DNA from: Aedoeadaptatus ivorii
Lineage (GTDB): Bacteria; Bacillota; Clostridia; Tissierellales; Peptoniphilaceae
Direction of reading: 5' to 3'
Length of the DNA stretch: 64,000 nucleotides
Assembly: GCF_900638585.1 (NCBI RefSeq)
Contig: NZ_LR134523.1
Location: 248,001 to 312,000 of the forward strand
Positions 34,844 through 42,989 of the stretch are shown one piece after another (the stretch's first letter is position 1; each line of letters opens with the position of its first letter). The position numbers and the translations under genes were made by a program. The notes below the pieces were generated by a model, which saw nothing but the letters and a program-made list of their open reading frames with translations, did not search any database and was not told where the DNA came from.

Positions 34844-36670
34844 TCAGCCGAAGTAGCCGCTTACACCGGCATCGAAGGTTTGGGGCGCCTTGTCGGCGTC
34901 GTCCTTCGCCTTGGTTTCGACCTTCTTCGTCGTATCGCCCTTGTCGGATTTCTTTACCACGCCGGTCTTTTCGGGGGCGTAGGGTTTGTCCGTAGAGGGC
35001 TTGTCTTTGGGTTGCTTTTCGGGAGCAGTGGGTTCACCCGGCTTATTGGGCGTGGGTTCACTCGGCTTGTTGGGGGTGGGATCTACCGGTCCGCCAGGAG
35101 TGCCGGGGTTCCAGGGCTTGCCGGGCGTCGGGTCGGACGGCGTTCCCGGGGTCGGATCGGACGGACCTTCCGGCGTGGTCGTCTTCGTGTCTTTCTTGTA
35201 GACATAAGTGACCTTGAGTTCTTTTTTGGGAACAAAGTTGTCCTTCACTTCGCTGCCGTCGATGGTCTTCGTGATTTCATCAGACTTTTCAATTCGTTCG
35301 GGAACGAGTTCAAAGTCTTCTTTAGGATTCTCTTCAGTACCGTTAGGTTTGGCAGCGGTAGTAAACTGTTCGTCTTTTGTACCTTCTGTTTTCGGAATGG
35401 TGATGGTATTGGTATTTACCAACTTTCCGTCCTTGTCATATTCATAGTATTCATGAATTTCAGTAAAGGAACCTCTTTCTTCCATGGGATCTTCGGAAGT
35501 GATATCTTTTCTATAGACATAGGTAACTTCAAGATCTTCGTTCGGGATAAAGTGGATGTCTTTTGGTTCTCCATCCAATTCGTCGGTAATCTTATCAGAC
35601 TTTTTGATCTCTTCTTTTACTAGGGTAAATCCTTCTTTTTTGTTATCATCGGTCCCATCGGGCTTGGCAGAAGTGGTAAAAGTTTCTTCCTCTGTACCTT
35701 CGACCTTGTCGAGGTGGATGTTTGTGGTTTGATCTTCTTGCTTTTCACCATCTTTGTATACTTCGTAAATGTGGTGTTCAGTGAAAGAACCCTTTTCTTC
35801 CACGGGATCTTCGGAAGTGATGTCTTTTCTATAGACATAGGTAACTTCAAGATCTTCGTTCGGGATAAAGTGGATGTCTTTCGGTTCTCCATCCAATTCG
35901 TCGGTAATCTTATCAGACTTTTTGATCTCTTCTTTTACTAGGGTAAATCCTTCTTTTTTGTTATCATCGGTCCCGTCGGGCTTGGCAGAAGTGGTAAAAT
36001 TTCCGTCGTTGCCGTAGAATTTAGCGGCGGAATATAGATTTATATTCTCTTTTTTGGGATCGACTTTAGAGACGACTTTAATGACATAGGGATTGTCAAT
36101 GGTCTTTCTATTAAAATTCACTCTGGCCTTGCCGGTTTGATTGTTAAAACCCACCTCACTAGCGGTATCGATCTTGTCATCGGTGAGCCAGTCTCCGTAG
36201 ACGGCATGGGGCATAACGGTATCTTTATCGAGTTTGTATACGGTTACCTTGGTGTTGTCATTGGTGAAGAATACGTTGCTGCGGTAGCCGGTAACTGTTT
36301 CTGCCTCGTTTTCATCGTTTCCATTGTGAAGAATAACGCCGACAGATAGTTGAAGATCGTTTTCCGAAGAATAGTTTACATCTTTAGAGTTGGGGTTAAT
36401 ATAGTAGATTTGGGTAAATTCGCCGGTTTCCGGATTCCATTCGGTGAATTCACTCTTTCCCTCTAAGCCTTCATGATTATAAGGTTCACCATAATCCACA
36501 TTTAAGGTAATGGAATCAGTGGTCTCGCCCATATCAACAGTAAAAGTTTGCTCTTGACTGTTTTGGATCTTCTCTTCCCGGTCAAAAGCGACGTGTTCGG
36601 CGCGTGCCTTAGCGTAGCCTCTTCCATTGATGGCATCGGTAAAAGTATAGACGATTGTGTTTTTATCCAC
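34844..36670 (-). CDS. Adhesin, 3' open frame (608 residues)
   Basis: The largest open piece of the broken adhesin. The nominal start is a GTG (36670) inside the Ig-like segment, without a ribosome site, so it is probably not a true start. The frame holds the SdrD-like or collagen-adhesin-like beta domain, two near-identical repeats and a third diverged repeat (each with FTTSAKPDGTDDNKKEGF or FTTAAKPNGTEENPKEDF and VTYVYRKD). A Pro/Thr/Lys-rich stalk follows, then APQTFDAGVSGYFG, where it stops before the membrane anchor. As read, the product could not be sorted to the wall. Confidence 0.6.
   Translation of the reverse strand: MDKNTIVYTFTDAINGRGYAKARAEHVAFDREEKIQNSQEQTFTVDMGETTDSITLNVDYGEPYNHEGLEGKSEFTEWNPETGEFTQIYYINPNSKDVNYSSENDLQLSVGVILHNGNDENEAETVTGYRSNVFFTNDNTKVTVYKLDKDTVMPHAVYGDWLTDDKIDTASEVGFNNQTGKARVNFNRKTIDNPYVIKVVSKVDPKKENINLYSAAKFYGNDGNFTTSAKPDGTDDNKKEGFTLVKEEIKKSDKITDELDGEPKDIHFIPNEDLEVTYVYRKDITSEDPVEEKGSFTEHHIYEVYKDGEKQEDQTTNIHLDKVEGTEEETFTTSAKPDGTDDNKKEGFTLVKEEIKKSDKITDELDGEPKDIHFIPNEDLEVTYVYRKDITSEDPMEERGSFTEIHEYYEYDKDGKLVNTNTITIPKTEGTKDEQFTTAAKPNGTEENPKEDFELVPERIEKSDEITKTIDGSEVKDNFVPKKELKVTYVYKKDTKTTTPEGPSDPTPGTPSDPTPGKPWNPGTPGGPVDPTPNKPSEPTPNKPGEPTAPEKQPKDKPSTDKPYAPEKTGVVKKSDKGDTTKKVETKAKDDADKAPQTFDAGVSGYFG
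35481..35999 (-). repeat. Near-identical 318-bp-period repeat inside the adhesin
   Basis: Core copies of 201 bp at 35481-35681 and 35799-35999 differ at only a few bases and are in frame (106 codons per period). The third, diverged repeat lies nearer the C-terminus. Such repeats allow length change by recombination. Confidence 0.85.
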
Positions 36671-36777
36671 GTCATACTTTCCAGTTGCAATGACGGTATC
36701 GCCGAATGTGATGTCTAAAAGATCGGTGGGTACCGGCTCGAGTCCCTTTAATCCGAAGTTATCGGAGTGGGTAATGG

Positions 36778-37377
36778 TTACGGTGTCTCCGTCCCGGGTG
36801 TCCTTCGGAGTGACAAAGGAAATTCAAAGGAGAGGGCTTCGCCACCGGCTACGTCTAGCGTGCCTTCAGTATCCTTTGTTTCCGTCTCGCGAATCTTTAC
36901 CACGGGGTTAATTAGTTCGTTGGTAATATCCTTAGCATCTCTTGTAACTTCTTCGGCCAGTGTGGAGGGATCGACTTCGACGGGTGCGATTTCGAGCTTT
37001 TCGGGTTGCAGGGCCTCTGCTTTGAGGAGGGCGTCTTTTTCTTCTTGGGTTCGATCGGCGGGGTCTTTTGCCAAGGCGGCGGCGAGGCGTTCGTCGTTCG
37101 CGTCGGCTTCTTTGGCCTCGGCGGCGGGCGCTTTTTCTTCTGCGGGCTTTGTGTCGGCCTCTTCGATTTCTTCGGGCGCTACCGCTTTGGCGGGCGCTTC
37201 TTGTGCCGGTGCCGATTGGGGCTTGGCGCTTACGGTTTCGTAGGCGGTCTCTGCCACGGATTGGGTGGCAACGAGTGCTGCCACGTCTTCTGCCTCTTGG
37301 GCGTGGACGGTGATTGGCGCCGCCAGTACGGTCATGATGAGAACGTTACGAATGGCGTTCTTTTTAAAGTTGTTCAT
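36778..37377 (-). CDS. Adhesin, 5' open frame (199 residues)
   Basis: The signal-peptide-bearing piece of the broken adhesin: MNNFKKNAIRNVLIMTVLAA begins the export signal (cut after about VHAQ). An Ala/Glu-rich stretch (about 27-115) and the start of the adhesin domain (LDVAGGEALSFEF) follow. After the frameshift it reads 15 unrelated residues to a stop. AAAGGAG precedes the ATG. If the shift is real, the cell secretes only this truncated peptide. Confidence 0.6.
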   Translation of the reverse strand: MNNFKKNAIRNVLIMTVLAAPITVHAQEAEDVAALVATQSVAETAYETVSAKPQSAPAQEAPAKAVAPEEIEEADTKPAEEKAPAAEAKEADANDERLAAALAKDPADRTQEEKDALLKAEALQPEKLEIAPVEVDPSTLAEEVTRDAKDITNELINPVVKIRETETKDTEGTLDVAGGEALSFEFPLSLRRTPGTETP

Positions 37378-37426
37378 GGATCATCTTTTCTCCTTTACAA
37401 TTGACGTTCGAGAACCCCGTGTACCC

Positions 37427-37446
37427 GTGTATATGAATGTATACAC
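37427..37446. promoter_or_regulatory. Palindrome upstream of the adhesin
   Basis: GTGTATA-tgaatg-TATACAC, a perfect 7-bp-arm inverted repeat 50 bp upstream of the adhesin start. A TATAGT (minus strand, about 37464-37469) lies upstream of it, so it would sit in the early transcribed region and could be an operator. The rest of 37378-37756 is AT-rich and holds nothing else that I can recognise. Confidence 0.4.
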
Positions 37447-37756
37447 TTAGTTCTATATGTTACTATACCACGATTGACGGTGTTCAATCTATTGAATTAT
37501 ACAAAGCATGTGTAGTTTTCTGGCGGGAAAGGTTTCCCGTATTTACAGTATTTAAAACCATTTTCACATTATTCAATAAATTAATTTTTGAATTCTCGAA
37601 GAAAACACGCCTTGCATCGGATCGTACGGCGGATGTGGGGCAGGTATATAAAATTTATATATAGATGTCATCCTATGGATTTTGAGGATATATGGTTGCC
37701 TTGTTTTCCCGCCAAAAAAACCGACGCCCATAAATTTGTAATCAGAATGACTTAAA

Positions 37757-37785
37757 TTGCCTTCGGTTTTGCGGATTGCTATACT
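37757..37785 (+). promoter_or_regulatory. Promoter of the btu operon
   Basis: TTGCCT (37757-37762), 17-bp spacer, TATACT (37780-37785), immediately before the cobalamin riboswitch. Confidence 0.7.
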
Positions 37786-37791
37786 ATTTAT

Positions 37792-37950
37792 GTAGGCTCC
37801 TTCGGGATAAAAGGGGAAGTCGCCGTTTGCGCACGGTCCCGCCACTGTATACGTCGAGAGGCCCGCTCACTTTACGGGAAGGGCGCTGCCTCGTTGGAGA
37901 CGGGAAGTCAGGATACCCGCCTACGGTAGGTTTTTCACGCGGTATGAAGA
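37792..37950 (+). promoter_or_regulatory. Cobalamin (B12) riboswitch
   Basis: The leader shows conserved cobalamin-aptamer pieces in order: GGCTCCTTCGGGATAAAAGG, GGGAAGTCGCC, the core GGTCCCGCCACTGTATAC, and GGGAAGTCAGGATACCCGCC. The B12-box-like stretch ends about 20 bp before the ribosome site of btuF. A short CCTA-cgg-TAGG hairpin with T5 follows, too weak to be sure of transcriptional termination, so control may be at translation. The genes downstream are a BtuFC-type uptake system, as expected. Confidence 0.9.
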
Positions 37951-37968
37951 CATACACAGGAGGTTATT

Positions 37969-38949
37969 ATGAAGAGGTTTATTGCGGTCGTATCGATTTT
38001 GTTATTGCTCCTCGTAGGTTGTGGCCGGGACGCAAATGTTTCCGATACGGCAGGTGAAAAGACGGCGGTGCCGTCGGATTATGCACCGGTTACGATCGAC
38101 ACGGTAGACAGCGACGGTAAGCCGGTGGAACAGACTTTTGAGAAGATGCCCGAAAAGGTGCTCTGTGTGTACCAATCGGCGATCGAGAATATGCTGGCGC
38201 TGGGTCTGGAGGATAAGATTGTCACGGCGGCGATGCTCGATATTCCGGTAAAGGAAGAGTATAAGGAAGCCTTTGGCGAGGTAGAATATATGGAAGATGC
38301 GCCCTCGAAGGAAGCGGTGCTCGCCATGGAGCCGGATATGATTCTCTCTTGGTCGTCGTATTTTACCGATAAGATGTTGGGCGATGTGCGCGATTGGCAT
38401 AAAAAGGGCGTACATACGTATATATTAAAAAATAGCGGGGCGGTAAAGCCCAATCGCTTGGAAAATGAGTTCGACGATATTTTGGCGCTCGGCAAGATTT
38501 TTCATAAGGAAGATGTGGCGGAGCAGATTGTACGGGATATGCGCACGCGTCTCGAGGAGACGGAAAAACCCCGCGCGGGTAAGCCCAAGGTGACGGCGGT
38601 GATTCTCGAGATCGAGGACGAAAATTTGTTTCGCAATTACGGCAAGGACACGGTAGGCGGCGAGATCGCCCTGAAGGCGGGCGCGGAACTTCCGATCGAA
38701 GGGGATCGGTTCGGCGCGGAAGAATTGATCGAGAAGGATCCGGAGGCGATCTTTGTGGTGTATTTCGGCGAAGAGAAGACGGAGGGCGAGCAGCTCGCGT
38801 GCGTTCAGGAGAATCCCGCGCTTCGGTCGCTGAGAGCGGTGCAGGAGGATCGGGTATATCCGGTGAGTCTGTCCGAGGTGTACGCTTCGGGTGTGCGCAC
38901 GGCCGACGGGATTGAGACGATTGTAAAAGGGTTGTATCCCGCACTATGA
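37969..38949 (+). CDS. btuF: Corrinoid ABC transporter, substrate-binding lipoprotein
   Basis: A 326-residue lipoprotein with signal MKRFIAVVSILLLLLVGCG (lipobox LVGC) and a periplasmic-binding-protein type III fold (FecB/BtuF family). PEKVLCVYQSAIENMLALGL and MEPDMILSWSSYF match the first lobe, and IEKDPEAIFVVYF the second. By sequence alone it could bind siderophores, but the B12 riboswitch in its leader indicates a corrinoid. AGGAGG precedes the ATG. It overlaps the permease gene by 4 bp (ATGA). Confidence 0.88.
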   Translation: MKRFIAVVSILLLLLVGCGRDANVSDTAGEKTAVPSDYAPVTIDTVDSDGKPVEQTFEKMPEKVLCVYQSAIENMLALGLEDKIVTAAMLDIPVKEEYKEAFGEVEYMEDAPSKEAVLAMEPDMILSWSSYFTDKMLGDVRDWHKKGVHTYILKNSGAVKPNRLENEFDDILALGKIFHKEDVAEQIVRDMRTRLEETEKPRAGKPKVTAVILEIEDENLFRNYGKDTVGGEIALKAGAELPIEGDRFGAEELIEKDPEAIFVVYFGEEKTEGEQLACVQENPALRSLRAVQEDRVYPVSLSEVYASGVRTADGIETIVKGLYPAL

Positions 38950-39962
38950 TTCGGCACAATCGGTTTTTATTGCCGCTTTTGATCGCCTTGTTTCTGGTAT
39001 CGGCGTATATGGGATTGTGTTTGGGCTATGCGAAGATCCCCGGCGCAGAGATTTTTCGGGCGCTGTTTCGCCCGCAAGAAGCGCCTGCGCAGGTGGCGGC
39101 GATTGTCACCGAGATCCGCCTGCCGCGTATGCTCCTCGCGGTGATTGTGGGCGCGGGGCTTTCGGTGGCGGGGCTCGTAATGCAGGCGGTGGTGGGAAAC
39201 CCCATCGCCGACCCGTATATATTGGGGATTTCCTCTGGGGCATCGCTCGGTGCGACGGCATCGATCGTGTTGGGGCTGTTTTCCGCCTTCGGCACCTACG
39301 GACCGGGGATCGGCGCGTTTTTGTTTGCGCTCCTCACCGCGCTCGGGGTGCTCGCCCTTTCGGGCATCGGCGGGCGCGCCACGGCGGAGCGGCTGATTCT
39401 TTCGGGCCTTGCGATTTCGACGGCGGCATCGAGCGCATCGACGCTGCTTTTGTATACGGCAAAGAACCGCGATGCGGTGCGCGAGGTGAGTTTTTGGCTT
39501 ATGGGTTCGCTCTCGGGGGCAAAGCTCGCGGAGTTGAAGTTTTTGGCACCGCTGATTCTCCTCTTGTGCCTGTTTTTAACGGGGCAGTACCGCAATCTGA
39601 ATCTGATGCTGTTGGGCGACGAGACCGCCTATAGCCTGGGGAAGGACCTTGCCAAGATCCGCCTGCTTTACATTGTGTGCGTATCGCTGATGGTAGGGGC
39701 GATGGTCTACGCCGCGGGCACAATCGGATTTTTGGGGTTGATTGTACCCCATATGGCGCGGTTTATGGCGGGCACCGACCACAAGCGGCTGATTCCCGTG
39801 GTAATGCTCTTGGGGGCTATATTTTTGTTGTGGGCCGATATCGCCGCGCGCAATATGGTCCCCGGCGGCGAATTGCCCACCGGGGTGGTGGTATCGGTGG
39901 TGGGGGCGCCGTTTTTCGTATATCTGATCGTAAAGAACGCAAAACGCAGGACCCGGGGCTAA
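38946..39962 (+). CDS. btuC: Corrinoid ABC transporter permease
   Basis: A 338-residue FecCD/BtuC-family permease with about ten membrane segments. Family motifs are ILGISSGASLGAT (about residues 94-106), LILSGLAISTAASS, and the ATPase-coupling region GTIGFLGLIVPHMAR. GGELPTGVVVSVVGAPFF is typical of the last helices. ATG overlaps the btuF stop. In most genomes the ATPase gene follows directly; here an inverted DJ-1 gene intervenes. Confidence 0.92.
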   Translation: MIRHNRFLLPLLIALFLVSAYMGLCLGYAKIPGAEIFRALFRPQEAPAQVAAIVTEIRLPRMLLAVIVGAGLSVAGLVMQAVVGNPIADPYILGISSGASLGATASIVLGLFSAFGTYGPGIGAFLFALLTALGVLALSGIGGRATAERLILSGLAISTAASSASTLLLYTAKNRDAVREVSFWLMGSLSGAKLAELKFLAPLILLLCLFLTGQYRNLNLMLLGDETAYSLGKDLAKIRLLYIVCVSLMVGAMVYAAGTIGFLGLIVPHMARFMAGTDHKRLIPVVMLLGAIFLLWADIAARNMVPGGELPTGVVVSVVGAPFFVYLIVKNAKRRTRG

Positions 39963-39972
39963 GACCGGGCAC

Positions 39973-40002
39973 AAAAAAAGGCCCCCGCGGGGACCTTTTT
40001 CG
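39973..40002. terminator. Terminator, btuC / DJ-1 gene
   Basis: A GC-rich hairpin (GGCCCC-cgcg-GGGACC, one mismatch) between A7 and T5; it can end both convergent genes. Confidence 0.75.
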
Positions 40003-40009
40003 TTTGGGA

Positions 40010-40516
40010 TTAGGATTCCAAGAGTTTGATAAACTCCCGCACGTGTACCGGCAGATCGCCGGGGTTGCGGCTGGTGACGAAGTTGTCCGAAACGACGACT
40101 TCTTCGTCGACCCATTCAGCGCCGGCGTTTTCGAGGTCTACGCGCAAGCTGGGAAAGCTGGTCACCTTTTTGCCCGAAAGATCGGCGGCGGAAGCCAGCA
40201 TCCAGGGGCCGTGGCAGATGGCGCCCACGGGCTTACCGGCCTCTGCCATGGCCTTTACAAAGGCGACGGTGTCGGGAGAGCGGCGCATAAAGTCGGGGGA
40301 GAAGCCGCCGGGAATATACACGCCGGCGTAATCCTCCGCCTTGGCGTCTTGTGAGGCGCGGTCGCTCTTTTTCACAAAGCCCGCCTTGCTCTTGTACTCG
40401 GTCTCGGCGTCGGTGCCGATCAGCTCTACCTCATAGTCTTCCCGCAGGCGGTGGAAGGGGTAGATGAGTTCCTGCTCGTCGAATTGGTTTTCTATTAATA
40501 TGGCTACTTTTTTCAT
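40010..40516 (-). CDS. DJ-1/PfpI family protein
   Basis: A 168-residue protein of the DJ-1/PfpI superfamily (protease/deglycase/chaperone types). The nucleophile elbow is GAICHGPWML (Cys about residue 102, followed by the usual His), with the conserved Glu in IENQFDEQELI near residue 13 and YIPGGFSPDFMR. It is closest to PfpI/YhbO-type stress proteins. AGGAGGTAAGGACAGT precedes the ATG. It lies inverted between btuC and btuD. Confidence 0.9.
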   Translation of the reverse strand: MKKVAILIENQFDEQELIYPFHRLREDYEVELIGTDAETEYKSKAGFVKKSDRASQDAKAEDYAGVYIPGGFSPDFMRRSPDTVAFVKAMAEAGKPVGAICHGPWMLASAADLSGKKVTSFPSLRVDLENAGAEWVDEEVVVSDNFVTSRNPGDLPVHVREFIKLLES

Positions 40517-40597
40517 ACTGTCCTTACCTCCTATACATACTGCATACCCGCAGGGGAGGATCTGACGCAGATATTTTGATGCGAGAAAGGAGGCGCT

Positions 40598-41359
40598 ATG
40601 CTCGAAGCCGAACACCTCATTGTGTCTATCGGAGAAAAGGAAATTTTGAAAGACGTGTCGTTTGCCGCGCGTCCGGGGGAATGTGTAGCCGTGATCGGGC
40701 CCAACGGATCGGGAAAGAGCACTTTGGTGCGCACCCTGGCGCGCATTCTTCCGTATAGCGGGCGGATTTTGCTCGACGGGGCGGAGGTCCGCACCATCTC
40801 TCGGCGCGCGTACGCCCGGCGGGTGGCGCTGGTGAGCCAGTTTCAGAATATGGCGTTCGACATGAACGTGCTCGATATGGTGCTGATGGGCCGCACGCCG
40901 TACAAGTCGTTTTTGGCGCGCGATACCGCCGAGGATGTGGCGCGGGCGCGGGGGTATTTGAAGGCCGTGGGGCTCGAAGACTTTGCCGAGCGCAATCTGT
41001 TGGCACTTTCCGGCGGGGAGCGGCAGCGGGCGGTGCTCGCCCGGGCGCTGAACCAGGAGACGGATATTTTGATCTTGGACGAGGCGACCAATCACTTGGA
41101 CATTTATTATCAGCTCGAGATCCTTTCGCTAATAAAGCGACGGCAGGCGACGGCGATCTGCGTGCTGCACGATGTAAACCTCGCCCTCGCCTATGCCGAC
41201 CGTCTTTACGCCTTAAAAGACGGAAAGATGCTTTCGCCCCGCCGTCCCGAGGAAGTGGATCCCGCCTGGATCCGCGGACTGTACGGGGTAGAGGCGGTGG
41301 CGACGATGATTCCGGGCACGGACACGCACCAGGTGCTTTTTCCGCCCCAGGGACTTTGA
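40598..41359 (+). CDS. btuD: Corrinoid ABC transporter ATP-binding protein
   Basis: A 253-residue FecE/BtuD-type ATPase. Walker A is GPNGSGKST (about residues 34-42), the Q-loop is VALVSQFQNM, the signature is LALSGGERQRAVLARAL and Walker B is ILILDEATNHLD. It would energise BtuFC encoded 640 bp upstream. AAAGGAGGCGCT precedes the ATG. No B12 leader is visible before this gene, so it may be expressed from a separate promoter in the 40517-40597 gap. Confidence 0.9.
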   Translation: MLEAEHLIVSIGEKEILKDVSFAARPGECVAVIGPNGSGKSTLVRTLARILPYSGRILLDGAEVRTISRRAYARRVALVSQFQNMAFDMNVLDMVLMGRTPYKSFLARDTAEDVARARGYLKAVGLEDFAERNLLALSGGERQRAVLARALNQETDILILDEATNHLDIYYQLEILSLIKRRQATAICVLHDVNLALAYADRLYALKDGKMLSPRRPEEVDPAWIRGLYGVEAVATMIPGTDTHQVLFPPQGL

Positions 41360-41399
41360 TAAGCGGCGGCTTTCGTACTTTTTGAATCGCCTACCCTTC

Positions 41400-41420
41400 G
41401 GGTATACAAACCGTATACCC
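41400..41420. promoter_or_regulatory. Palindromic operator-like site before the FAD reductase
   Basis: GGGTATAC-aaacc-GTATACCC, a perfect 8-bp-arm inverted repeat 27 bp upstream of the start. It overlaps a possible -10 (TATACA, 41403-41408; TTGAAT at 41382-41387 is 15 bp upstream), so a bound protein would block RNA polymerase. Confidence 0.55.
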
Positions 41421-41446
41421 ATAGGAATGAAGCATAGGAGGTAAGT

Positions 41447-42931
41447 ATGGAAGTTGTGAATCGAAATTACATCGAGATTTTGGGAAAAGAAGAAGAAATC
41501 CCCGAGATCGCAGAGACATACGCCTACGACGTGGTCGTGGTGGGCGCCGGCACCCCGGGCATTCCCTGTGCACTGCGGGCGCAGGAAAAGGGGCTTTCGG
41601 TGGCGGTGATTCAAAAGGAATCCGCCGCCAGTGCCTGCGGCAATATCGGCGCGGGGATTGTCACCGATGAGAGCAAGCCCGAGGACGTGGCGCGGCTCGT
41701 CTCTATTATGCAGAACCACTCCGGCCATAGGCCCAAGCGCGAGGTGCTCGAGGTGTGGGCAAAGCATTCGGGCGATGCCGTATCGAGCATGATCCACTGG
41801 GGCGAAGAAGCGGGCTGCCAGGTGCAAAATGTGGGCACCGGCCCCCACAAGCCCATGCTCGAAAAATACGACCTCGACATCGGCTTTGTCACCGCCCTAT
41901 TCGGCCCCAAACCGTATAGCGTGGGGCGCGCCGTCAAAGAGCTCGCCGCCTACGGCGAGAAAAAGGGCATCGACTTTTACTATAAGACACGCGGCGTAAA
42001 GCTCGAAAAAGACGGCGATCGCGTGGTCGGCGTCATCGCCCGACGCGGTGAGAATTATCTGCGCTTTGCGGCGAAAAAAGGCGTGGTAATCGCCACCGGC
42101 GACTACCAAAACGACGAGGAAATGTCGAACTTCTTTTTGCCCGACATGGTCCACTACGAGCGCAAAAAGCGCGGACGCACCGGCGACGGTCACCGCATGG
42201 TCGTGCGCGCCGGCGGCCGCATCGAAAACATCGGCCACACCAAAATGGCCCACGACTTCGACGCCGGTCCCGCCGAAATGATGGATATGCCCTTTTTGCG
42301 AGTAAAGCGCGACGGCACGCGCTTCTGCAACGAGGAAGAGGAGATGGCGGTCATGAACTGCTATCTGCTGAGCGAAGAAGACGAGGGGAACTACTTCCAG
42401 ATCTTCGACGACGCCTACCCCGAAAAGGCGAAGGACTTTCCCGGCGAAGTGGCGGACAAAGAGACGATCAAAAACTTTATGCCCGAAGAAGATATCGCCA
42501 AGCGAAAGGGCGTAATTCGCTCACAGATCGGCACCTTTAAGGCAGACAGCCTGGAGGAACTTGCAGAAAAACTGGGCATCGAAGACATCGAAAAATTCGT
42601 CGAAACCGTGGAACGCTACAACGAAAACGCCCGTAAGGGATCCGATCCAGACTTCGGCGTAAATCCGAAGTACTTACAGACCATCGATACCCCGCCGTAT
42701 TACGGCATACACCGGCACTTGCGCCTTACCATGGCATTGGGCGGCGTCGTGGTAGACGGAAACCTCAACTGCCTCGACGAAAACGACAAGCCCATCCCCG
42801 GGTTGTATGCTGCGGGCAATGTGTGCGGCTGCTTCTTCGGCTCCAGGGATTATCCCATGACCGTGCTGGGCCTCAACCACGGGAACAACTACACGCAAGG
42901 GTACTTCCTCGCCGAACACCTGGCGAAATAG
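41447..42931 (+). CDS. FAD-binding fumarate-reductase-like flavoprotein
   Basis: A 494-residue flavoprotein of the FAD_binding_2 family (fumarate reductase/succinate dehydrogenase/3-ketosteroid dehydrogenase group). The dinucleotide fold is DVVVVGAGTPGIPCALRAQEKG (first part DVVVVGAGTPGIPCAL, about residues 28-43). KKGVVIATGDYQNDEEM and the C-terminal GGVVVDGNLNCL...IPGLYAAGNVCG region are conserved family parts. There is no signal peptide, haem motif or FMN-binding domain, so it is cytoplasmic and differs from flavocytochromes. The substrate is unknown. AGGAGG precedes the ATG; it is monocistronic. Confidence 0.87.
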   Translation: MEVVNRNYIEILGKEEEIPEIAETYAYDVVVVGAGTPGIPCALRAQEKGLSVAVIQKESAASACGNIGAGIVTDESKPEDVARLVSIMQNHSGHRPKREVLEVWAKHSGDAVSSMIHWGEEAGCQVQNVGTGPHKPMLEKYDLDIGFVTALFGPKPYSVGRAVKELAAYGEKKGIDFYYKTRGVKLEKDGDRVVGVIARRGENYLRFAAKKGVVIATGDYQNDEEMSNFFLPDMVHYERKKRGRTGDGHRMVVRAGGRIENIGHTKMAHDFDAGPAEMMDMPFLRVKRDGTRFCNEEEEMAVMNCYLLSEEDEGNYFQIFDDAYPEKAKDFPGEVADKETIKNFMPEEDIAKRKGVIRSQIGTFKADSLEELAEKLGIEDIEKFVETVERYNENARKGSDPDFGVNPKYLQTIDTPPYYGIHRHLRLTMALGGVVVDGNLNCLDENDKPIPGLYAAGNVCGCFFGSRDYPMTVLGLNHGNNYTQGYFLAEHLAK

Positions 42932-42937
42932 AGAGAA

Positions 42938-42966
42938 GGGCGCGACATCGGTCGCGTCTTTTTTTG
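42938..42966 (+). terminator. Terminator after FAD reductase
   Basis: AGGGCGCGAC-atcg-GTCGCGTCT hairpin, then T7. Confidence 0.85.
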
Positions 42967-42989
42967 TGGGGATGTAACGCGAAAAACAC

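Larger units (their letters stand above)
34788..37377 (-). pseudogene. Sortase-anchored adhesin gene with two one-base frameshifts
   Basis: The 2590-bp span would be an 863-residue wall protein if one base were restored at each of two places. A signal peptide (residues 1-26, ending VHAQ) leads into an acidic A/E region, an Ig-like adhesin segment (GDTVTITHSDNFGLKG), three repeats ending VTYVYRKD or VTYVYKKD, a proline-rich wall spacer, then APQTFDAGVSGYFG. The first shift is near 36822 (GAATTTCCTTTG). The second, at about 34847, stops translation just after SGYFG. Reading one base over gives LSVLASAILGFFESKRRKK and a stop at 34788: a full membrane segment and basic tail. 2590 plus 2 is exactly 864 codons. 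Sequencing error, decay or phase variation are all possible. Confidence 0.8.
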
